Assembly (NCBI RefSeq): GCF_004362045.1 | Contig: NZ_SNWX01000001.1 | Location: 62,001-126,000 of the forward strand | DNA from: Halanaerobium saccharolyticum | Lineage (GTDB): Bacteria > Bacillota > Halanaerobiia > Halanaerobiales > Halanaerobiaceae | Length of the DNA: 64,000 nt | Direction of reading: 5' to 3' | Shown here: one piece after another, positions 57,367 through 64,000 of the stretch | How positions within the stretch are numbered: position 1 is the stretch's first letter | How the letters are laid out: every line of letters starts with the position of its first letter | The notes under the pieces: generated by a model | What the model was told of the DNA's origin: nothing | The model's database searches: none | What the model saw: the letters and a program-made list of their open reading frames with translations, nothing else | Position numbers and translations under genes: made by a program

Positions 57367-59112
57367 TTGAGTTATATGTCCAGATATCGCGATTGGCTTG
57401 TAAGTGATTATTTTGATGAAGAAACTAAACAGGAACTGGAAGCCATTCAGGATGATGAAGCAGAAATTGAAGATCGTTTTTATAAAAATATGGATTTTGG
57501 TACAGGTGGTATGAGAGGTAAAATGGGTGCTGGAACCAATAGAATCAATAAATATGTGATTCGGAAAGCAACCCAGGGGCTGGCAAATTATATTATTAAC
57601 TACAGTGATGATGGTCAGGAAAAAGGGGTAGTAATTGCCTATGATTCCAGACATAACTCACCAGAATTTTCACTGGAGGCAGCACTTGTACTGGCAGCAA
57701 ATGGAATCAAGACTTATTTGTTTACCGGAATGAGAGCCACTCCGGAACTTTCGTATGCAGTTAGAGAACTAAATGCAATTGGGGGAATTGTTGTAACTGC
57801 AAGCCATAATCCACCGGAATATAATGGGTATAAAGTCTACTGGGAAGATGGTGGACAGGTAGTTCCCGGGCAGGCCAGAGATATTATTGCCGAAATTGAG
57901 GAAATCGATGATTTTTCCATTGTTAAAACAATGGATGAGATGGAGGCCGTAAATGAAGGACTGCTTAATTATATTGGGGCTGAGATTGACGAAAGTTATC
58001 AAAAAACTTTAATTGATATTTTACCAGATACAGAATTAGCATTAGAGAAGGGCAGCAATTTAGCAGTAGTTTATACTCCACTACATGGAACTGGAAGTAC
58101 AATTGTCCCCCAGCTTTTAAGTGAACTGGGTTTTTCTAATTTACATGTTGTGCCGGAACAGGCAGATGGAGATCCTGATTTTTCTACTGTGGAGAGTCCT
58201 AATCCTGAAGACAGAGAAGCCTTTGAACTTGCTTTAAAACTGGCCGAAAAAAAAGACGCTGATTTAATTATCGCAACTGATCCTGATTGTGATCGGATGG
58301 CACCTGCAGTTAAAGATGCTGAGGGTAATTATCAGTTTTTAAATGGAAATGAAACTGGCGTCTTATTTGCTGATTTCCTTTTACGAGAGGCTAAAGCAGC
58401 AGGTAATCTACCGGATAATGGGGTAATTATAAAATCAATTGTGTCTACAGATATGGTTTTAGATATTGCAGCTGATTATGGGGTAGAGGTGCTTGATGTT
58501 TTAACAGGGTTTAAATTTATCGGAGAAAAAATTACTGAATTTGAAAAAACAGGTGAAAAAGAATTTATTCTGGGCTTTGAAGAAAGTCTTGGTTATTTAA
58601 TTGGTAAACATGCTCGTGATAAAGATGCAGCTGCTGCAGCCGGACTTGCTGCGGTTATGGCCTTAAAATATAAGGAAGAAGGAGTAAATCTGCTTCAGCG
58701 TCTGGCAGAATTACGAGAAAAATATGGCTACTTCCTCGAAGATTTAGAATCAATTCGGCTGGAAGGTAAAGAGGGACAGGAAGTCATTACTAAAACCATT
58801 GCCAGCCTCAGGGAAGAAAGCCCCGAGAAAATTGCTGGTCGTCAGGTTAAGGTAGCTAAAGACTTCAAACTGGCTAAAACCACTTATTTAGAAGAAGATA
58901 GAGAGGAAGAAATTAAACTTCCCAAATCCAATGTCCTGCAGTATTTACTCGAAGGTGATGCTAAACTGACAATTAGACCTTCAGGTACTGAGCCAAAACT
59001 TAAATTTTATTTTGCGGTACGCGAAAAAGATCAGGCAGCTGCAGAATCTGAATTAGCAGAATTTAAAGAAAAACTGATGGCAGAAGTGGAAGAGATAATG
59101 GATGATTTTTAA
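57367..59112 (+). CDS. pgcA: Alpha-phosphoglucomutase (PgcA type)
   Basis: Interconverts glucose-6-P and glucose-1-P, feeding UDP-glucose made by the GalU enzyme encoded 3 kb downstream. 581 residues, four-domain alpha-D-phosphohexomutase: the phosphoserine is S146 in TASHNPPEYNGYK, the metal loop is TDPDCDRM, the sugar loop FEESLGYLIG, and the phosphate loop RPSGTEPKLKFY. The length suits the Firmicute PgcA form. TTG start after AAGGAG. Confidence 0.93.
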   Translation: MSYMSRYRDWLVSDYFDEETKQELEAIQDDEAEIEDRFYKNMDFGTGGMRGKMGAGTNRINKYVIRKATQGLANYIINYSDDGQEKGVVIAYDSRHNSPEFSLEAALVLAANGIKTYLFTGMRATPELSYAVRELNAIGGIVVTASHNPPEYNGYKVYWEDGGQVVPGQARDIIAEIEEIDDFSIVKTMDEMEAVNEGLLNYIGAEIDESYQKTLIDILPDTELALEKGSNLAVVYTPLHGTGSTIVPQLLSELGFSNLHVVPEQADGDPDFSTVESPNPEDREAFELALKLAEKKDADLIIATDPDCDRMAPAVKDAEGNYQFLNGNETGVLFADFLLREAKAAGNLPDNGVIIKSIVSTDMVLDIAADYGVEVLDVLTGFKFIGEKITEFEKTGEKEFILGFEESLGYLIGKHARDKDAAAAAGLAAVMALKYKEEGVNLLQRLAELREKYGYFLEDLESIRLEGKEGQEVITKTIASLREESPEKIAGRQVKVAKDFKLAKTTYLEEDREEEIKLPKSNVLQYLLEGDAKLTIRPSGTEPKLKFYFAVREKDQAAAESELAEFKEKLMAEVEEIMDDF

Positions 59113-59175
59113 TTTAGTTATAGAACAATAGATTTAAGCTGGCTAATAAAATAACTGGCAGAATCGCAAAAAACA

Positions 59176-59198
59176 AAAGGGAGGCGCTGCCTCCCTTT
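59176..59198 (+). terminator. Terminator after pgcA
   Basis: A perfect 10-bp stem (59176-59185 with 59189-59198) with a 3-nt loop. The T tail is short. Confidence 0.7.
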
Positions 59199-59238
59199 AC
59201 TGCATTATTGGTCTTTCCTGTAAAAATGAGGTGTTATT

Positions 59239-61119
59239 ATGAAAAAACATTTTTTGATTTTAACATTATTTATTATTTTCACCACTGTTTTTGGCTGCAG
59301 CAGTTCTCTGGCGGCTGAAGTGACTCCACCTGCCGGAGCTGATGCTGTGAATTTAACAAATATTGCCTTTGATGGTGAGAGTTATCTGGTAGAAAACTAT
59401 CAGGAATTCAAAAATAGAATAGAAAGTCAAAAACAGCCCACTGTAGCTCTTGCTTTATCTGGAGGAGGAGCCAGAGCAATTGCCAATCTGGGAGTAATTA
59501 AAGCTCTGGTAGAAAATGATATTCCAATTGATCTGATGACCGGAACCAGTATGGGAGCAATCATTGCTACACTTTACGGCAGTGGACTTTCTGTTTCTCA
59601 AATGGAAGAAATTGTGACAGATACTCCTTTTGCCAGTCTTTTTAATTTTGGTGGAGGGGCTTTACTCAACAGTGAAAAAGTAAATATTTTTCTGGAGGCG
59701 GTTGCACCTCGAAAACGTCTGGAGAATTTTCTGATTCCTACAGCTCAGCTTAGTTTTGATCTGGCTTCAGGGAAAAAATATCTGGCAACACAGGGAGAAA
59801 TTTCAGAAGTGCTGCAGGCATCTTATTCTATTCCGGGATATTTTCCTATTCACTCTCGAGAGGGGCATTATTTTATGGATGCGGGTGTGCTGGAGTCGAC
59901 TCCTGCTAAATCAGCAGCTTTACTGGGAGCAGATTTTGTGATTGCAACTCACACTCCAGAAGGCAGCAGTAATTATGATTATGGTAGTGCTTTTCAGTCA
60001 GCCAATCGGTTTTTAGAAATTATTCAGAGTAGATATTCCGGCCAGATTCTGGAAAGATACGCCGACTTTATTATTACCGCCGATGTAAAAAATTATTCTT
60101 TTATGGACTTTAATTATGCCACCAGACTTGTAGAAATCGGTTATCAGGAAACTATAAGCAGGATCCCCGAATTAAAAAGGGCACTGAAAAAAGAAAACAT
60201 TTCTCTTCGTGACCCGGAAGCAAGAAAAAAATACAATCTTGATGATGAATTACGGGATCTGGAATATAACCGCTTAATTGTCAAGGAAAGTGAGATCAGT
60301 CCTTTGATTTATTATGGTCGTGATTTTTCGCCTTTTAATCAGGATTTATTCAGGACACCCCTCAATAAATTTCAATTTGGAGTAGAATTTCATCACAATA
60401 AACTGAGATTATCTTTTCTGGGGGCTGACAGCTGGTCAGAGGGTTATACAGCTGCTCTCAGAGTCAAAAAGCTGACAGATAGTATTGATTTTTATTTAAA
60501 ATATAAAAATGACTATGATTCTGCTGCAGATGATGATTATGAGGCTGAACTCAAATATTTTGGCAGACGTTTTAACTTCTCTGGAGGTTACGGCAGCCGC
60601 AGCGGTAAAGAATATTATCTTTTAGGAAATGATTTTCGCTATTTAGGTGAAAATTTTCAGTGGCAGTCAGAAAATGATCTTTTCTTAACTAGAGAGGAAG
60701 GAAATCTGAATCTTTTGAGTTCCCAGCTAATCAATTATGATTTTACAAAAGCGTGGAGCATCGGAACTGAAGTGGTCTACAACAGCAGTGATTTTGTGGA
60801 ATCTCCACTTATCTATCGCGGCCAGGAACTTGCAGAAAATACTGACCTACAGGCTTCGTTAAATTTTAATTATAATTATAATCTGCAGCTTCCTGTCCAG
60901 CTTTTAAACTTTCTGCAGCTGACTGATATCGGTGGTTATTTATTTGTTGATTACTATAATGATCAGGAGCAAAATCAGGAAGGGTTGGCTGTTGGTCCGG
61001 CTTTTAATTCCCGACTTTACCTGCTGGGACTTAAACCCGTAGAACTTGAGCTGTTTGCGGCCCATGATTTTGAGATTGAAGATCAGCGTTATGGACTGCA
61101 GTTTTCCTATAGTTTTTAA
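59239..61119 (+). CDS. Patatin-like phospholipase fused to an outer-membrane barrel
   Basis: 626 residues. Signal peptide (about 1-26), then a patatin domain (about 68-310): oxyanion loop SGGGARA (74-80), nucleophile S104 in GTSMG (102-106), and D214 in YFMDAGV, so the Ser/Asp dyad is intact. The C-terminal half (about 350-626) is a barrel of the bacterial surface antigen type ending GLQFSYSF. This plan is like PlpD of Pseudomonas (type Vd autotransporter), but no clear POTRA is seen. It could hydrolyse phospholipids at the cell surface or trim the outer leaflet. It sits between pgcA and galU. Confidence 0.85.
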   Translation: MKKHFLILTLFIIFTTVFGCSSSLAAEVTPPAGADAVNLTNIAFDGESYLVENYQEFKNRIESQKQPTVALALSGGGARAIANLGVIKALVENDIPIDLMTGTSMGAIIATLYGSGLSVSQMEEIVTDTPFASLFNFGGGALLNSEKVNIFLEAVAPRKRLENFLIPTAQLSFDLASGKKYLATQGEISEVLQASYSIPGYFPIHSREGHYFMDAGVLESTPAKSAALLGADFVIATHTPEGSSNYDYGSAFQSANRFLEIIQSRYSGQILERYADFIITADVKNYSFMDFNYATRLVEIGYQETISRIPELKRALKKENISLRDPEARKKYNLDDELRDLEYNRLIVKESEISPLIYYGRDFSPFNQDLFRTPLNKFQFGVEFHHNKLRLSFLGADSWSEGYTAALRVKKLTDSIDFYLKYKNDYDSAADDDYEAELKYFGRRFNFSGGYGSRSGKEYYLLGNDFRYLGENFQWQSENDLFLTREEGNLNLLSSQLINYDFTKAWSIGTEVVYNSSDFVESPLIYRGQELAENTDLQASLNFNYNYNLQLPVQLLNFLQLTDIGGYLFVDYYNDQEQNQEGLAVGPAFNSRLYLLGLKPVELELFAAHDFEIEDQRYGLQFSYSF

Positions 61120-61144
61120 CATTTATAAAATTTAATGTTATAAT
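61116..61144 (+). promoter_or_regulatory. Promoter of galU
   Basis: TTAACA (61116-61121, overlapping the stop of the patatin gene), a 17-bp spacer and a perfect TATAAT (61139-61144). Confidence 0.75.
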
Positions 61145-61199
61145 GTTAGTGAGGATAAATTTTTGCTTGATCAAAGGATATTATATGAGGAGTGATAAT

Positions 61200-62069
61200 A
61201 TGAAAATTAAAAAAGCGGTAATTCCAGCAGCCGGCTGGGGGACCAGGTTATTACCTGCAACCAAAGCTCAGCCCAAGGAAATGCTGCCCATTGTAGATAA
61301 GCCAGCTATTCAGTATATCGTTGAGGAAGCTGTTGCAGCAGGAATTGAAGATATTTTAATTATTACCTCCAAAGATAAACAGAGTATTGAAGATCACTTT
61401 GATATATCTCAGGCTCTGGAGGATGCTCTGGAAAAACAGGGTAAAACTGAGCTTTTAGAAATGGTACAGGATATCTCGGAGATGATTACCATTCACTCAG
61501 TCAGACAGAAAGAACAAAAAGGACTGGGTCATGCGATCTATTGTGCTAAAACTTTTGTCGGGGATGATCCATTTGCAGTTTTGCTGGGTGATGATATAAT
61601 TCATTCCGAAAAACCTGTTATCCAGCAGATGATAGAGATCTATGAGGAAAAAGAAGCACCAATTTTGGGCTGTAAAACCGTACCCGAAAAGGATGTCAGT
61701 AAATATGGAATTGTTAATTACAGCCGCCGGGATGGAGATGTTTATAAAGTTGAAGATATGGTCGAGAAACCTTCTGCTGCAGAAGCCCCCTCCAACCTTG
61801 GGATTTTAGGCCGTTACATTATCACCCCGGAAATTTTTGATATTTTAGAAAACACCCCTCCGGGAAAAGGAGGAGAAATCCAGCTGACTGATGCCTTAAA
61901 AACTATGCTCGATCAAAGGGAAGTTTTTGGATATGATTTTGAGGGTAAGCGTTATGATGTTGGCAACAAAATGGGCTTTTTAAAGACTACAGTCGAGCTG
62001 GCTCTGGCCAGGGAAGACCTGGGACCTGAATTTAAACAGTACTTAAAAGATTTAACTGAAGATTTTTAG
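61200..62069 (+). CDS. galU: UTP-glucose-1-phosphate uridylyltransferase
   Basis: Makes UDP-glucose for surface glycans. From ATG 61200 (GAGGAGTG ahead) 289 residues; a longer frame from TTG/ATG 61143 would overlap the promoter. Nucleotide loop PAAGWGTRLLPATKAQPKEMLP (quoted ends: PAAGWGTR, KEMLP), GLGHAIYCAK and the EKP motif in VEKPSAAEAPSN. It converges with the gene on the other strand, only 6 bp away. Confidence 0.96.
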   Translation: MKIKKAVIPAAGWGTRLLPATKAQPKEMLPIVDKPAIQYIVEEAVAAGIEDILIITSKDKQSIEDHFDISQALEDALEKQGKTELLEMVQDISEMITIHSVRQKEQKGLGHAIYCAKTFVGDDPFAVLLGDDIIHSEKPVIQQMIEIYEEKEAPILGCKTVPEKDVSKYGIVNYSRRDGDVYKVEDMVEKPSAAEAPSNLGILGRYIITPEIFDILENTPPGKGGEIQLTDALKTMLDQREVFGYDFEGKRYDVGNKMGFLKTTVELALAREDLGPEFKQYLKDLTEDF

Positions 62070-62075
62070 ATAAGT

Positions 62076-63713
62076 TTAGAATTTGAAAAATTGAGCAAGA
62101 GTTTCCTGATCAAAATCTGGAGTCAGAAGGGTTTTCAATTCTTCTATATTTTCAGGTTTTTCCAGAATAAGTCGGGAGGCTCTTTTGCTTCCTATACCCG
62201 GTATGGCTTCCAGCTCTTTTTTGCTTAAATCGCTAAATTTCTGGGGCCATTTTAAGGCGGTGATGGAGCGGTAACCGTGATCCACAACTTTTGCTTTTTT
62301 AAAAAAGTCAGCTGGCTGGTCGATTACTGCAGTTAAAATAGGATAGGTTCCCAGCTGGCGGCAGTAGTTGAGACTTCCTTTTTTCTTTTCCGAATAAAGA
62401 TCAGTTAAAATAACACCCCGGGGAAATACTTTTTTCAGCATCTGATGGTTGATTCTTTTATTTATTTTTTCTTTATATTTTTTAAATTCTCCCTGAGAGT
62501 ATTTTACTTCGGGATAGCTGCCCAGGCGGACAACCTGACGGATATTGATCCTTCTGAGCAGCAGATCATCAGTAAGTAATTTTTTGAGAAATTGATAGTT
62601 GTGCTTTAGAGTTTTCTTGCTTTCCCCGATCAGTCCGTGCAGAAAGTTGAGGCCGGGCAGTAATTTGGGGATTCCATTTTCCCTTCTGCCCCCAATTTCG
62701 TTCATTAATTTGATGGCAAAATAATTTTCCTGGCTGCTGCTGTCTATATTGTTTTTCTTTAGAACCTCAGGGTCAGCAGATTCGAGGCCAAAGGCTGCAG
62801 TATCACCGGCAGTATTATATTTGCTAATTATTTCTATAATCTCAGCTGCTTTTTCGGGATGGCGGGCAATTTCGGCCGGATTCATATTATCCATATGCAG
62901 CACCTTTAGCCCGGGATCAGCCTGACGGATCCCCTGATAAAGTTCTCTAACTTGAGCCGGATTTAAGCTGAAGCTGCCATTGTCCTCTACAGCTCCATAG
63001 AGCAGGAGGTCAGTCTGACTGCCCAGGCGGAAGTGGTGGATTCCGGCTGCTGCCAGTGCTTTAACCTCAGCTGCTACTGCTTCCGGACTGCGGCTGTAGC
63101 TTAGTTTCTTTAATCGTTCACTGCAGAAAGCACAGTGACTTAAGCGGGGACAGCCTCTAAATGTTTCTAACTCAGCCACTATTTTTGGATAATTGGGATG
63201 TCTTGTGAGCAGAGATGCACCGCTTAAGGCAAATTGATTGATATATTTTTCGATTTGTGGGGGCGAAATTTCTATTTCATTTAGACGTTCAAAGATATCA
63301 ACTGCAGCAATTTCTGCTGTCAGAATATCATAATCATCCTTAAATTTAGCTTTCATTTTTTCTATTAAAGTTATCGGACCCCCCAGAACCTTGGTTGGAT
63401 AAAATACTTTTTGGCCGATTTCCTTAATTTCTGCGGCTGTGGCAGGCTGACCGCCGAGATAGTGACCGGGGACTGTGGTACCGGCTATCAAAATTACTAT
63501 ATCTTCAGCTTCCATTTTTTTGAGTTCATTTTCTTTATTGGCTCTAAAATTATCAATGCTTAAGTAACTAAGATTATCCGGGTTAATTCCTGATTCAAGT
63601 AAGGCTCCCCAGAGATAACGAATATGGGGTGAAACATAGGGAGGAACCCCCAGGCAGGAAGGTTCATCTAAATAGCCATCGATCACAGTAATTTTTAACT
63701 GGGTATTTTTCAT
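62076..63713 (-). CDS. Radical SAM protein with C-terminal helix-hairpin-helix (COG1031-like)
   Basis: 545 residues. The N-terminal part resembles a B12-binding-like Rossmann domain (about 5-150, GQPATAAEI and VLGGPITLIEKM). The iron-sulfur Cys are C188, C194 and C197, a Cx5Cx2C spacing rather than the common Cx3Cx2C, in the segment FRGCPRLSHCAFCSE. The C-terminus has a helix-hairpin-helix (LEAIPGIGSKRASRL). This architecture matches COG1031, known mainly from archaea, whose reaction is unknown. The HhH suggests a nucleic acid substrate. It is flanked by AT-rich DNA. Confidence 0.82.
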   Translation of the reverse strand: MKNTQLKITVIDGYLDEPSCLGVPPYVSPHIRYLWGALLESGINPDNLSYLSIDNFRANKENELKKMEAEDIVILIAGTTVPGHYLGGQPATAAEIKEIGQKVFYPTKVLGGPITLIEKMKAKFKDDYDILTAEIAAVDIFERLNEIEISPPQIEKYINQFALSGASLLTRHPNYPKIVAELETFRGCPRLSHCAFCSERLKKLSYSRSPEAVAAEVKALAAAGIHHFRLGSQTDLLLYGAVEDNGSFSLNPAQVRELYQGIRQADPGLKVLHMDNMNPAEIARHPEKAAEIIEIISKYNTAGDTAAFGLESADPEVLKKNNIDSSSQENYFAIKLMNEIGGRRENGIPKLLPGLNFLHGLIGESKKTLKHNYQFLKKLLTDDLLLRRINIRQVVRLGSYPEVKYSQGEFKKYKEKINKRINHQMLKKVFPRGVILTDLYSEKKKGSLNYCRQLGTYPILTAVIDQPADFFKKAKVVDHGYRSITALKWPQKFSDLSKKELEAIPGIGSKRASRLILEKPENIEELKTLLTPDFDQETLAQFFKF

Positions 63714-64000
63714 GACAAATTCCTTTCTAAGATATTGATTTGCTGTTTTAAGTTCTCAAAAAGAATTTAAAAGAGCAGATTATTGTTCGATAATTGTTCT
63801 ATAATTGGAGTTAAATAAGTATTTATTGTGATTTATAACTTTATTATAACATAAAGCTCAATTTTACGAAAAATACGGGGATAAATCAGAATTTAAAGCA
63901 GGATTTGGGAGATTGAGATAAAATATATATAAGTAGAGAAAAAAGTGGTGGTTAATGGATTTGAAAATACTGCTGGAGTAATTATTATTTGATTATTTAT
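63714..64000. other. AT-rich non-coding end of the window
   Basis: No credible gene in 287 bp. On the minus strand a TATAAT-like hexamer lies near 63841-63849, possibly part of the promoter of the radical SAM gene. An apparent ATG at 63957 after GTGGTGG opens only an 8-codon frame. Confidence 0.5.

Noticed and set aside
63957-63983. Gene start at the right edge
   Set aside because: The frame closes after 8 codons.

Overview
The window is a low-GC, gene-dense piece of a chromosome from a diderm (two-membrane), strictly fermentative-looking Firmicute. The gene set points to the order Halanaerobiales (Halanaerobium-like); this is an inference from content, not a database match. The evidence is Firmicute-type housekeeping genes (tdk-prfA-prmC-tsaC-arginine/tyrosine phosphatase-upp, Na+-type F-ATPase) beside a full set for an LPS outer membrane (BamA, TamB, Skp-like chaperones, LpxA/B/C/D/I, LptA/B/C/D/F) and an abundant SLH-domain porin of the OmpM type. 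TTG start codons are very common. No rRNA, tRNA, CRISPR array or transposase gene was seen.

Layout. (1) 1-4011: a BMP-type nucleoside/purine ABC importer (end of the lipoprotein gene, ATPase, two permeases). (2) 4096-10669: rpmE with its own promoter and leader, tdk, prfA, prmC, a Sua5-type tsaC, a low-molecular-weight phosphatase, upp, a 78-bp near-perfect palindrome, and a WecA/TagO-like transferase. (3) 10829-18550: the ATP synthase operon in the order Z-a-c1-I-c2-b-delta-alpha-gamma-beta-epsilon. The two c-subunit genes are not equivalent: c2 has the full Na+-binding signature, while c1 has Ala where the essential Glu should be. A 266-bp element with 20-bp terminal inverted repeats abuts the atpC stop codon. 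(4) 18875-24758: a DUF1694 protein, murA, a motif-poor PfkB-like protein with a CBS partner, a cation/proton antiporter and an MreB-like actin. (5) 24782-46816: an outer-membrane superoperon: S55 (SpoIVB-like) protease, TamB, BamA, three Skp/coiled-coil proteins, lpxD-lpxC-fabZ-lpxA-lpxI-lpxB, lptC-lptA-lptB-lptF/G, an AAA-ATPase/nuclease-like gene, a DUF3084 coiled-coil membrane protein and a YqgF-like RNase H-fold protein. (6) 46817-49781: the OmpM-type SLH porin behind a strong promoter and a roughly 240-nt structured leader, then a small barrel protein. (7) 49824-64000: a chemoreceptor with a sigma-28-like promoter, CcdA, several exported or barrel proteins, LptD, phosphoglucomutase (pgcA), a patatin-barrel fusion, galU and a radical SAM-HhH protein of the COG1031 kind.

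How it fits together: regions 5-7 encode lipid A synthesis (Lpx), its transport to the cell surface (Lpt), barrel insertion (BamA/TamB/Skp), tethering of the outer membrane to the wall (OmpM SLH domain), and sugar-nucleotide supply for surface polysaccharide (pgcA, galU, WecA-like). Region 3 couples Na+ or H+ to ATP, and the antiporter at 22346 is a natural partner for it. The observations most worth follow-up are the carboxylate-less c subunit, the switch-like leader RNA of the SLH porin, the PfkB-like/CBS pair without key kinase motifs, and a set of genes whose ribosome-binding sites point to AUU/AUA starts.
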